From NCBI RefSeq assembly GCF_002286985.1, contig NZ_NSKC01000016.1:1-45571 (forward strand): a DNA stretch of 45,571 nt, in the 5' to 3' direction. A program made the position numbers and the translations under genes. Source of the DNA: Halorubrum salipaludis. GTDB lineage: Archaea; Halobacteriota; Halobacteria; Halobacteriales; Haloferacaceae. Shown here in pieces: positions 6,999-14,332 of this stretch. How positions within the stretch are numbered: the first letter of the stretch is position 1; each line of letters begins with the position of its first letter. The notes beneath the pieces are model-generated. The model was given only the letters and a program-made list of their open reading frames with translations, did not search any database and was not told the DNA's origin.

Positions 6999-7073
6999 TG
7001 GGTTGGGGCGGATTCGAACCGCCGACCTGCTCCGTGTGAAGGAGCCGTCATAACCTGGCTAGACCACCAACCC
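6999..7073 (-). tRNA. tRNA-Val, anticodon CAC
   Basis: On the minus strand the 75-nt cloverleaf starts GGGTTGG and ends CCAACCC plus discriminator A. The anticodon arm is GCTCC-TTCACAC-GGAGC, giving anticodon CAC, which reads GUG valine codons. The T-arm is GGCGG-TTCGAAT-CCGCC. No intron is present and no CCA is encoded. A TATA-like CTTAAG lies about 40 nt upstream. The 3' end borders the lower-GC accessory region, the usual geometry for element integration at a tRNA gene. Confidence 0.96.
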
Positions 7074-7175
7074 GCGCGTGTCGACGTATCCGACCTCCGG
7101 ACTTAAGGGTTACTTTACGAGAGGCGGGTAGCGGGTCGGCCGTACGAATCGGTGGCCCCGCTCGGATCGGGTTCG

Positions 7176-7454
7176 CTACTCCGCCTTCGCGGCGTCGCGG
7201 CCGCGGTATTCGGCGACGCGCTCTCGCGCCGACGCCACCGCCTCGCGGGCCTCGCCCTCCGCGCGCTCCTCGAGCTCCTTCAAGTCCGCTTGGAGCTTGT
7301 CCAGCCGCGAGGGTTCGGGCTCCTCGTCTTCGCCGCGGCCGACGATGTCTTTCACTCGCGCTTCGACCGGCTCCAGCTCCTCTTTCACGCCCGCCTTCGC
7401 GTGTTCCGCCGCGCGACCGAGGTAGTACCGTGCGTCTTCGAAGTGTTTGCTCAT
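7176..7454 (-). CDS. DUF7553-like haloarchaeal helical protein
   Basis: The 92-residue acidic protein starts MSKHFEDARYYLGRAAEHA and is almost entirely helical, ending in a charged coiled-coil-like segment (LDKLQADLKELEERAEGEAREAVASARERVAEYR). It resembles a short conserved haloarchaeal family of unknown function (DUF7553, recalled). There is no signal peptide or membrane segment. A TATA-like GATATATCC lies about 27-35 nt before the ATG, so the gene is probably monocistronic and leaderless. Confidence 0.75.
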   Translation of the reverse strand: MSKHFEDARYYLGRAAEHAKAGVKEELEPVEARVKDIVGRGEDEEPEPSRLDKLQADLKELEERAEGEAREAVASARERVAEYRGRDAAKAE

Positions 7455-7767
7455 ATCTGTCCTTTGGTATGCGACGGATATATCCTTTGTGGCTGTGAGG
7501 CGGGGACAGATTGGCCTGGCCGCGCAGTTACCGGTTCGACGCCACGGCTGCGCACCGCGAGAGCCGGCAGAGAGGAGAGAACGTCGGCCCTGTTGAAATT
7601 CTCTTCTTCAGATATAAACCACCCTGAAACAGCCGGGCGCTGAAGAGTGCCCATCGATCGACGGCGGGAGTGAATCTCGCAGATCGTCGGTAGTGAAACG
7701 GGATTTAAACCGATCGTGAGCGACAGCGACGATCGCTTATAAATCCGGTGCGGTGACGCGCCTCCGA
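7455..7767. other. Intergenic flank of repeat element copy 1
   Basis: No gene is visible. It contains GATCGACGGCGGGAGT (7656-7671), which recurs with one change at 28414-28429 beside copy 2. It also holds two boxes, TTTAAA (7704-7709) and TTATAA (7737-7742), 33 bp apart. Confidence 0.5.
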
Positions 7768-8065
7768 ACGGTCGCCGCCGGCGACCGTGAGGAGCCCGCG
7801 AGGGAGTCGGCGCGGCGCTTATAAGCGCCGCGCCGACGAGGGTGGGGAGGCGTGAGGTGCGGTGCTGTGCGGGGCTGGGTGGGACTCAAAGGGGCAGCCG
7901 CGAGGGCGAAGCACGGCGCAATAAGCACCGCAGCGAAGGAGCAACGCGACTGAGCGAGGAGCACAGCAAGCCGCGCGAGTCGTCGCGGCTGGGGCTTTGG
8001 AGGCGTTCACCGCACTGTCTAGAACTTATAAACAGCCGCCAGCAACACCCCAATCCGGCTTATAA
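7768..8065 (+). repeat. Structured dispersed element, copy 1
   Basis: In order it has hairpin A (ACGGTCGCC/GGCGACCGT, 7768-7788) and hairpin B, a perfect 32-bp palindrome centred on TTATAA (7806-7837). The conserved block follows (7834-7865: GAGG.TGGGGAGGCGTGAGG then TGCGGTGC). Hairpin C has outer arms at 7887-7903 and 7983-7999. Two TTATAA boxes lie at 8026 and 8060. The distal part of stem C has decayed compared with copies 2 and 3. It lies between genes and is convergent with the cobalamin adenosyltransferase gene. Confidence 0.85.
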
Positions 8066-8150
8066 ACAACCACTCGATCAACGTGCAATACTCAGTCCCG
8101 AGATTGCTCACAGCTGCGCCGATAGTGACCCCAACCGGGTCAAACGCTGT

Positions 8151-8198
8151 CACGTACTGAGAATTTCGACGAAATCGAAACGCCGGGATCAGTACGTG
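8151..8198 (-). terminator. Nested hairpin over the 3' end of the adenosyltransferase gene
   Basis: CACGTACTGA (8151-8160) and TCAGTACGTG (8189-8198) are perfect 10-bp reverse complements. The second arm includes the last codons and TGA stop of the minus-strand gene. Between them ATTTCG-A-CGAAAT (8163-8175) forms an inner hairpin. This probably protects or ends the transcript. Confidence 0.55.
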
Positions 8199-8722
8199 GG
8201 CGACTCCTCGGGCTCGCCGTCGCGCGCGTTCGCGACGCGACCGAGCGTGAACAGGAGGTCGGAGAGCCGGTTGAGGTAGGTGACGACCGTCTCGTTGATC
8301 GGCTCCGACCGAGCCAGTTCGACGACCCGCCGTTCCGCGCGTCGGGTCACCGTGCGGGCGTGGTGGAGTCTGGCGCCCGACTCGCCCCCGCCGGGGAGGA
8401 TGAACGACCGCAACGGCTCCAGTTCGTCGTCGAGCGCGTCGATCTGTTCCTCGAGCGTCTCGACGTGTGCGGTCTCGACCGCGGGGTCCTCCGGATCGGG
8501 GTCCGGATTCGCGAGGTCCGCCTGCACGACGTGGAGGTGATTCTGAACCGTCTCTAAGAGGTCGTCGAGATCGTCGTGGCCGGTCGGGCGCACCGTCCCG
8601 ATCAGCGCGTTCGCCTCGTCGACCGTCCCGTACGCCTCGATCCGGGGGCTCGCCTTCGACACCCGGCTCATGTCCCGGAGGTCGGTGTCGCCCTCGTCGC
8701 CGCGGCCGGTGTAGATGGTCAT
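8189..8722 (-). CDS. pduO: Cob(I)alamin adenosyltransferase, PduO type
   Basis: The 177-residue enzyme transfers the adenosyl group of ATP to cob(I)alamin or a cobinamide precursor, completing the coenzyme B12 upper ligand. The N-terminal ATP-binding signature TGRGDEGDTDL (residues 5-15) is present, as are YGTVDEANALIG, RSFILPGGGESGA and RRAERRVVELA. Together these define the PduO trimer family at normal length. It starts in a 4-nt overlap (ATGA) with the glutaredoxin gene upstream, so they are co-transcribed. No other cobalamin genes are in the window. Confidence 0.93.
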   Translation of the reverse strand: MTIYTGRGDEGDTDLRDMSRVSKASPRIEAYGTVDEANALIGTVRPTGHDDLDDLLETVQNHLHVVQADLANPDPDPEDPAVETAHVETLEEQIDALDDELEPLRSFILPGGGESGARLHHARTVTRRAERRVVELARSEPINETVVTYLNRLSDLLFTLGRVANARDGEPEESPTY

Positions 8723-8958
8723 GCGAGGCTCTTCTCCACGTACTCGACGATGTTCGCGCTCTCAGCCATCGTCACGCCGCGTTCCTCGTCCACGAGGACG
8801 GGCACGCCGCGCTGGCCGCTGACTCGCTTGACCTCGTTGCGGTCGGAGTGTAACGCGTCGACCCACTCGGTCTCGTACTCCACGCCGGCGTCGTCCAACG
8901 CCTCTGCCGCCTTCTCGCACCACGGACACCCGTCGAGGGCGTACAGTCGAACGCTCAT
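8719..8958 (-). CDS. Glutaredoxin-like protein
   Basis: The 79-residue protein has a glutaredoxin fold with an N-terminal CPWC redox motif (LYALDGCPWCEKAAEAL, Cys11 and Cys14). It also has the cis-Pro GVPVLVD and a C-terminal ESANIVEYVEKSL helix. Family members reduce disulfides or act in thiol relay. It overlaps the adenosyltransferase start, a coupling that could supply reductant, though this is inference. Confidence 0.9.
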   Translation of the reverse strand: MSVRLYALDGCPWCEKAAEALDDAGVEYETEWVDALHSDRNEVKRVSGQRGVPVLVDEERGVTMAESANIVEYVEKSLA

Positions 8959-9053
8959 ACCGATCGATCCGGCCCCGGCGTCAAGAAGGTGTGCGTCCGG
9001 CAGTCGACGCCCCGTCCGCTCCGCCTCGCTCCGCCCCCGCTCCGCGAAGCCGC

Positions 9054-9452
9054 TCAGAGATCGTGATACGACGCCATCTCGGACCGGTACGCGTCCGGGA
9101 TCGGAGCCGGTTCGCCGGAGTCGGGATCGAGCGACACCAGCGTCGCCTCGGCCTCCGCGACGATGTCGTCCCCGGTCCGGACCTCGTGGGTCATCGTCGT
9201 GCTCGACCGACCGATCTCCGCCACGTCGACCGTGACGGTGACGCTGCCGTCGACCAGCTCGACCGGTCGGCGGAAGTCGAGCGACAGCGACGCCAGCACG
9301 GTCGACGCCCGCGAGATGTCGGCGTCGAGCACGTCGCGGAAGTACGCCGTGCGGGCCTGCTCGATGTAGGTGGCGTAGACGGCGTTGTTGACGTGGCCCA
9401 TCGCGTCGATGTCGCGGAACCGAACGTCGATCTCGGTGGTGTAGGTGGTCAC
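9054..9452 (-). CDS. Acyl-CoA thioesterase, 4HBT/YbgC-like hotdog family
   Basis: The 132-residue protein shows the 4-hydroxybenzoyl-CoA thioesterase signature VRFRDIDAMGHVNNAVYATYIEQAR near the N-terminus, with the catalytic Asp in DIDAMGHVNN. Hotdog strands with SLSLDFRRPVELVDGSVTVTVDV follow. It should hydrolyse acyl-CoA thioesters in the cytoplasm; the substrate cannot be told from sequence. The gene follows phoU on the same strand after only 9 bp, so the two may share a transcript. Confidence 0.88.
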   Translation of the reverse strand: MTTYTTEIDVRFRDIDAMGHVNNAVYATYIEQARTAYFRDVLDADISRASTVLASLSLDFRRPVELVDGSVTVTVDVAEIGRSSTTMTHEVRTGDDIVAEAEATLVSLDPDSGEPAPIPDAYRSEMASYHDL

Positions 9453-9461
9453 GAGGGGGGC

Positions 9462-10136
9462 TCAGTACAACAGCTCGTCGTCGTTCTCGATCATGTACAG
9501 CGAGCGCGCCGCGATGTTGACGGCGTGGTCGCCGACGCGTTCGAGGTCGCGGATCGTGAGCAGGAGCCGCGAGACGTTCTGCATCGTCCCCTCCACGTCC
9601 TCATCGTCGCGCAGCTCGTCGCGCTCGATCAGGTCGCGCACGACGAGGTCGCTCGCCGCCTCGCAGGCCGCGTCGACCTCGTCGTCCGCCTCCGCGACCG
9701 CGAAACAGCGCTCCGGATCCGACTCGGCGTAGGCCGCCATCGCGTCGTCGAGCATCGCCAGCGTGTCGTCGCCGATGCGCTGGACGTCCACGTCGGGGAA
9801 CACCTCCCGGTCGGCCCGCTTGGCGTACCCGCCGAGGTTCGTCGCGAGGTCGGCGATCCGCTCGAGGTCGGTGATGATCTTGAACGACGCCGCGATGAAC
9901 CGCAGGTCGCCCGCGACCGGCTGCTGAAGGGCGATGAGGTCCGTGCACTTCCCCTCCAGTTCGAGGTACAGGTCGTTGATCTCGGCGTCGCCGGTGATGA
10001 CCTCATCGCCCAGCTCGGCGTCCTGCCGCTCTAAGGCGTCGAGGCCCATCCGGAGCCGTTCCGCGACGAGCTCGCTCATGTAGAGCACGTCGTCGCGGAG
10101 CCCCTCCAGTTTCGTTTGGTACTGTTCGCGTGGCAT
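9462..10136 (-). CDS. phoU: PhoU phosphate-signalling protein
   Basis: The 224-residue protein is built of two PhoU three-helix repeats. The conserved metal-binding E/D motifs are seen in the first repeat (FKIITDLERIADLATNLGGYA) and the second (LLTIRDLERVGDHAVNIAAR). PhoU modulates phosphate transporters. Unusually no pst transporter or phosphate regulator adjoins it here. A TATA-like TTTTTATA lies about 30 nt upstream of the ATG, supporting this start. Confidence 0.93.
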   Translation of the reverse strand: MPREQYQTKLEGLRDDVLYMSELVAERLRMGLDALERQDAELGDEVITGDAEINDLYLELEGKCTDLIALQQPVAGDLRFIAASFKIITDLERIADLATNLGGYAKRADREVFPDVDVQRIGDDTLAMLDDAMAAYAESDPERCFAVAEADDEVDAACEAASDLVVRDLIERDELRDDEDVEGTMQNVSRLLLTIRDLERVGDHAVNIAARSLYMIENDDELLY

Positions 10137-10229
10137 CGTGTTGCCGTATCACCCTCACCCGACGTATAAAAACACGTCGCCGATCGGGGCGCTCCCCGCC
10201 GATCGAACGTCCGGGAGAGAACGGCGCGA

Positions 10230-11072
10230 CTACCGACCCCGCAACCCCAACAGCTCCCGCGTCTCCCCGGGCGTCGCCACCGGTCGGCCCAGCTCCTCGG
10301 CGAGCCGCGCGGCCCGCGCGACGAGCCGCTCGTTGGTCGCCAGCTCCCCCTTCTCGTAGTACCTGTTGTCCTCCAGTCCGACCCGGACGTGTCCGCCGAG
10401 AAGTAGCGACTGCGTCGTCATCGGGAGCTGGTGGGGCCCGAACCCGATCACGTTGAACTCGACGCCCTCGGGGAGCGCCTCGACCCGGTTGAGCAGGTTC
10501 CGCGGGTGCGGCGGCGACGTTGTGCCGCCGCCGAACAGGAAGTTCAGGTACGGCGGATCCTCCAGGTCCTCCAGGATCGCGAGCGACTCGTTGAGGTGCC
10601 CGTCGTTGAACACCTCCAGTTCGGGCTTGATCGACCGCTCCCGCATCTCCGCGTGCAGCGACGCCACCAGCCCGCGGGTGTTCTCCGAGGTGAGCCGTTC
10701 GTACCGGTTGAGCGGCCCCATGTCGAGCGACGCCATCTCCGGGGCGGGGTCGGTCCGCAGGGGCTCGTGCCGGAGGGCGTCGGGCGCCGCGGTTCCGCCG
10801 GTCGAATGCTGGAGCACCGCCTCGTCGGTCGCCTCGCGGACCGCGTCGGCGACCGCCTGGAAGCGCTCGACCGAGAAGGCGCGCTCGCCGTTGTCGCGGC
10901 GCGCGTGCAGGTGGAGAACGCTCGCGCCCGCGTCCTCGCAGGCGGCCGCGGCGGCGGCGATCTCCTCGGGGGTCTCCGGGAGGTCCGGATGGGCCTCCTT
11001 CCCGTGGACGCCCCCGGTCAGCGCCGCGGTGATGATCGCCGGCTTCCCGTCGAGGTAGTCGTCGTAGGTCAT
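10230..11072 (-). CDS. BKACE family enzyme (DUF849, beta-keto acid cleavage)
   Basis: The 280-residue TIM-barrel protein matches the 3-keto-5-aminohexanoate cleavage enzyme family. These zinc enzymes condense a beta-keto acid with acetyl-CoA and release acetoacetate and a new CoA ester. Signs include AIITAALTGG at the N-terminus, the metal pair in LHLHARRDNG (HxH near 54-56), and LEVFNDGHL. FLFGGGTTSPPHP and HVRVGLEDNRYYEKGELATNERLV near the C-terminus complete the pattern. The substrate cannot be assigned; lysine fermentation is unlikely in a haloarchaeon. It overlaps the preceding 70-residue Cys-rich gene by 4 nt. Confidence 0.9.
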   Translation of the reverse strand: MTYDDYLDGKPAIITAALTGGVHGKEAHPDLPETPEEIAAAAAACEDAGASVLHLHARRDNGERAFSVERFQAVADAVREATDEAVLQHSTGGTAAPDALRHEPLRTDPAPEMASLDMGPLNRYERLTSENTRGLVASLHAEMRERSIKPELEVFNDGHLNESLAILEDLEDPPYLNFLFGGGTTSPPHPRNLLNRVEALPEGVEFNVIGFGPHQLPMTTQSLLLGGHVRVGLEDNRYYEKGELATNERLVARAARLAEELGRPVATPGETRELLGLRGR

Positions 11073-11281
11073 CGGTCGGCGGTCTCGCTCCCGTCGGACG
11101 CACCCGGATCGACGTAGAACTCGCAGTCCGCCGCCGGATCGAGCCCGTACCGCGCGTTACAGACGTCGGCGCGCATGGGCTGGACGAACGACTCCGTTAC
11201 GGTACAGAACGCGCGGGCGGTGTCGAACGACTTCCCGTCGCCCTCGGTCCGATACGCCAGGTGCGGACACGTTTCGGCCAT
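11069..11281 (-). CDS. Small Cys-containing haloarchaeal protein
   Basis: The 70-residue protein (MAETCPHLAYRTEGDG...) has Cys residues in CPH, FCTV, VCNARYG and CEFYVD. The spacing would suit binding one zinc. I do not recognise a named family. Its stop overlaps the start of the BKACE gene (ATGA), so the two are translationally coupled and it may serve that enzyme. The strong acidic bias and clean frame support it as real. Confidence 0.75.
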   Translation of the reverse strand: MAETCPHLAYRTEGDGKSFDTARAFCTVTESFVQPMRADVCNARYGLDPAADCEFYVDPGASDGSETADR

Positions 11282-11420
11282 AGCTCGTCGACGGGGCGAG
11301 GCGGCTTGAAACCACGCCCCGAAAGCTCTCCCGGAAGTCCTCCCGAAAGCCCACGAGACGCCCCGCGGTCGGTCCGGGGTGACCGACGGGATTTAACCGA
11401 CCGCCCGAGAACGTGCCCGC

Positions 11421-11768
11421 ATGGAGCCGGTCGACGACTGGCGGGCGGCGATCGCGGAGGCCGGGGAGCTCACCGGCCCGATCGCCGCGGCCGTCGTCGA
11501 CGAGCACGGCGACCGCGGGAAGCGCGCCATCGAGGCGGTCGGGGAGGGACGCGTGAAGCGCTACCGGGACTTCACCGTCGTCGTCGGCCACGACGACGAG
11601 TACGTGGTCGAAGACGGGGAGTGCAACTGCGCCGACGCGACCTACAACCTCGACGCCGAGGACCCCTCCGAGCGCTGCTGGCACGCGATTGCGGTCGATG
11701 TCGCGGACGCGGTCGGCGCGGTCGACCACCACGACATGTGGTACTCGGAGGTCCGGGAGTTCCTGTGA
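11421..11768 (+). CDS. Short SWIM-like zinc-finger protein
   Basis: The 115-residue protein has a SWIM-type ligand set CNCADATYNLDAEDPSERCWH (CxC...CxH) near residues 75-95, after a beta segment (RVKRYRDFTVVVGHDDEYVVEDGE). It is a compact stand-alone form of the domain seen in the island gene at 5662. It sits in core DNA with normal GC content. A TATA-like GATTTAACC precedes the ATG by about 25-30 nt. It probably binds DNA or protein; the precise role is unknown. Confidence 0.8.
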   Translation: MEPVDDWRAAIAEAGELTGPIAAAVVDEHGDRGKRAIEAVGEGRVKRYRDFTVVVGHDDEYVVEDGECNCADATYNLDAEDPSERCWHAIAVDVADAVGAVDHHDMWYSEVREFL

Positions 11769-11893
11769 TCCGGCGCTGATCGGAGCGCGGAGAGCCGAAC
11801 CAGCCGCCGTTCACCCGGATGAGACGCCGATACGCCAAAATTTCGCCCGGCCAGTCGAAAACGTTTACAACGGCGGCCGGTCTCCCCTACGGT

Positions 11894-12391
11894 ATGGCGG
11901 ACTGTCCACTCGCCGACGACTGCCCCAGTTTCGACGAACGAATCGAGGGGATGGGGTGTCAACACTACGGCAACAAGGGCGGCGCGGAGTGGTGTAACCA
12001 CTACGACATGCCCATCTACGAGCTGAAACAGCAGCCGGTCCAGCCCGGCGAGGAGGTCGTCGTCGAGGTCGACGACATCCACGAGAGCGGCGCCGGCGTC
12101 GGTCGCACCGACGACGGGTTCATCGTCCTCGTCGACGGCCTACTCCCGCCGGCGCGCGCGGAGGTGCGGATCCACCGGGTGAAGTCGAGCCACGCGACCG
12201 CGCAGGACGTCGTCGAGCGCCTCCCCGACGATCCGGAGGAAGAAGCGGACGACGACGGCGACGACGCCGGCGGCTCCGACGGGGAAGGCGGCGAAGACGA
12301 CGAGGACGACGAGGACGGCGAGGGCGACCGGCGCCGCGACCGCCCCGACCGCGAGCGGCTCGGCAGCCGCGAGAACTTCTGGGGCAAGTAG
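11894..12391 (+). CDS. TRAM-domain protein with Cys-rich N-terminus and acidic tail
   Basis: The ATG at 11894 gives a 165-residue protein. The N-terminus has possible zinc ligands (CPLADDCPSF...CQHYGNKGGAEWCNHY). It is followed by a TRAM RNA-binding barrel (VVVEVDDIHESGAGVGRTDDGFIVLVDGLLPPARAEVRIHRVKSSHATAQDVVE). The last ~55 residues are a low-complexity Asp/Glu/Gly tail ending RLGSRENFWGK. Stand-alone TRAM proteins in archaea bind RNA and some act as RNA chaperones. The upstream open frame to 11819 is not needed. Acidic tails of this kind are common haloarchaeal solubility features. Confidence 0.88.
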   Translation: MADCPLADDCPSFDERIEGMGCQHYGNKGGAEWCNHYDMPIYELKQQPVQPGEEVVVEVDDIHESGAGVGRTDDGFIVLVDGLLPPARAEVRIHRVKSSHATAQDVVERLPDDPEEEADDDGDDAGGSDGEGGEDDEDDEDGEGDRRRDRPDRERLGSRENFWGK

Positions 12392-12582
12392 GTCGCGTCC
12401 CGGGGGCGGCCCCACCCCACGGACAGTCCGGACGCTACCGATCCGCCGCCGACGCCGTCCGCTCTCCCCGTTTCGCTTTCCTCGCTTCGGCCTCGTCGCT
12501 TCGCCCGCTCCGTTTCGCTCCGCTCGGCTCCGACCGTCGCCGAAACCTCCGTTTTTTGAGCGCGCACCTCCTGACGACACGT

Positions 12583-13104
12583 ATGGTCGCAGACGACGGG
12601 GGCCCTGGATCCGATTCCAATTCCGATTCCGATTCCGAGCCCGACCCCGACGACGTCGACGCCGACGCGCTGTTGGAGCGCGCGGGGTTCGACGCGGACG
12701 AGAGCGTCCTCACCCGCCGGCAGGCCGAGGTGCTCGCCCTCCGCGAGCGGGGGCTCCGGCAGTCCGACATCGCTGACCGGCTGGGCACGTCGCGCGCGAA
12801 CGTCTCCAGCGTCGAGGCCAGCGCCCGCGACAACGTGGCGAGCGCCCGCGAGACGGTCGCGTTCGCGGAGGCGCTCGCCGCCCCGGTCCGCGTCGAGATC
12901 GAGGCCGGGACCGACCTCTACGACGCGCCGAAGCGCGTGTACGACGCCTGCGACGAGGCCGGCGTGAAGGTGAACCAGACCGCGCCCGACCTGATGAAGA
13001 CGATCGGCGAGCGCGCCGGCGACGCGGTCCACGGCCGCGAGGTGCGCGACCGGCTGTTCGTCACCGTCGACGCGACGGGGACGATCCGAGTGCGACAGCC
13101 GTAG
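12583..13104 (+). CDS. Tfx family DNA-binding protein
   Basis: The chosen ATG (12583) gives 173 residues. A Ser-Asp repeat tract near residues 8-22 (from repeated GATTCC units) leads into the Tfx helix-turn-helix: LTRRQAEVLALRERGLRQSDIADRLGTSRANVSSVEASARDN. A C-terminal domain follows (TDLYDAPKRVYDACDEAGVKVNQTAPDLMKTI). The archaeal prototype, Tfx of Methanothermobacter, binds the promoter of a formylmethanofuran dehydrogenase operon; the target here is unknown. A GTTTTTTGA box about 30 nt upstream supports this leaderless start over the ATG at 12556. Confidence 0.9.
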   Translation: MVADDGGPGSDSNSDSDSEPDPDDVDADALLERAGFDADESVLTRRQAEVLALRERGLRQSDIADRLGTSRANVSSVEASARDNVASARETVAFAEALAAPVRVEIEAGTDLYDAPKRVYDACDEAGVKVNQTAPDLMKTIGERAGDAVHGREVRDRLFVTVDATGTIRVRQP

Positions 13105-13168
13105 CGCGGGCGCCGCCGCGGTCCGCCGGGTGTCTCCTTCAGTCGCGTGTCACTCCCCCAGCCGCGTG

Positions 13169-14221
13169 TCACTCCTCCAGCCGCTCTGCCACCCCCACGA
13201 GCGTCGCGCCCGCGGTGACGGTCGCCTCGCGGGCGATCGAGTAGACGATCCCGTCGCGGTCGGCCGCGGCGGTCTGGAGCGGCTCGAAGGTGGTCGGGTC
13301 GTGGACGACGCCGAGCCGGTCGCCCGCCGCGACCTCGTCGCCGACCGACAGCCCGCGCTCCGGCGTGAACAGTCCGGAGTCCGCGGCCTCGACGCGCCCG
13401 AGGTGGTTCCGCGCGACCGTCCCGCTCCACGGCGCCGGCTCGCCCGGCAGGAGCCCCTCGTGCCGGAGCACGCCGACCATTCCGTCGACGCCGGCGTCGA
13501 CCGCCTCCGGGACGACCTCGCGGCTGTGCGCGAGCTCGGGGGTGACCGTCGGGATCCCCTCGCGGGTGGCGGCGACCCGGAGCTTTCCCGCGAAGCCGCG
13601 CTCCGCCCACTCCGCGTCCGCCTCCTCGCCCGCGGCCTCCGCGAGCAGGAGGTCGGTGCCGAACGCCTCCGCGAGCCCCCGGCAGGCCGCGTCGTCGCGC
13701 ATGTACACCGTGTGGGTGAGCATCGCGGGCGACCCGGTGTGGAGGTCGACGACCGCGTCCGCCGCGCCCGCGAACCGCCACAGCCGGGCCGCCATCCGCT
13801 CGTGGAGGGTCCCGTCGGCGTCGCCGGGCCAGCAGCGGTTCATGTTCGAGTGGATCGCGTCGAGCGACTCCGGCGTGGTGTACGAGACGCGGTCGAAGGT
13901 GAGCGGGTCGGCGACGGGAACCGTCACGAGGGTGCCCGCGAGACCGCCGTCGCCGAGGTCCCCTTCGGGCCCCACATCGGTTGCGTCACCGCCGGATCCC
14001 GTGAGCCGCTCGTGGAGTCGGCGGAGCACCGCGGTCCCGTTCACCTCCCGGCCGTGTTGGGCCGCCTGCGCGTAGACGACGGGGCCGCCGTCGGCGGGCG
14101 CGTCGAGTTCGGGGCCGTCCGGCCCGTCGACGAGACGGCCCTCGCCGTAGACGTGGACGGTCGTGCGGACCGGGACCCCCGACGGGAGCCGCGCGAGGAC
14201 GAGATCGCGAGCGTCGTGCAT
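13169..14221 (-). CDS. Succinylglutamate desuccinylase/aspartoacylase family hydrolase
   Basis: The 350-residue zinc hydrolase belongs to the AstE/AspA branch of the M14 fold. Metal ligands are seen in AQHGREVNG (His near 54 and Glu near 57) and in VVDLHTGSP (second His). The catalytic Glu probably lies in TPELAHSREV. The C-terminal ~100 residues form a biotin-lipoyl-like beta domain (GLFTPERGLSVGDEVAAGDRLGVV). Family members remove acyl groups from amino acids; the exact substrate is not predictable. Convergent with the Tfx gene. Confidence 0.88.
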   Translation of the reverse strand: MHDARDLVLARLPSGVPVRTTVHVYGEGRLVDGPDGPELDAPADGGPVVYAQAAQHGREVNGTAVLRRLHERLTGSGGDATDVGPEGDLGDGGLAGTLVTVPVADPLTFDRVSYTTPESLDAIHSNMNRCWPGDADGTLHERMAARLWRFAGAADAVVDLHTGSPAMLTHTVYMRDDAACRGLAEAFGTDLLLAEAAGEEADAEWAERGFAGKLRVAATREGIPTVTPELAHSREVVPEAVDAGVDGMVGVLRHEGLLPGEPAPWSGTVARNHLGRVEAADSGLFTPERGLSVGDEVAAGDRLGVVHDPTTFEPLQTAAADRDGIVYSIAREATVTAGATLVGVAERLEE

Positions 14222-14332
14222 ACCGGGGCGTCGCGCCTGACGGGCTTATAAATCGGGGCGCGAGGAGGACGCCGCCAGAGTCCGGGGGTGACCGCGGACG
14301 CTAAGTCGGTGGGCCGTCGACCTCGAACCGAG

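Noticed and set aside
7842-8279. Open frame across repeat copy 1 (GLGGTQRGSREG-like peptide)
   Set aside because: It follows from translating the structured repeat; a similar peptide arises from copy 2. Variation there follows base-pairing rather than codon rules.
12435-12833. Minus-strand frame over the Tfx N-terminus
   Set aside because: Low-complexity Arg/Ser shadow of the Tfx gene; no promoter.
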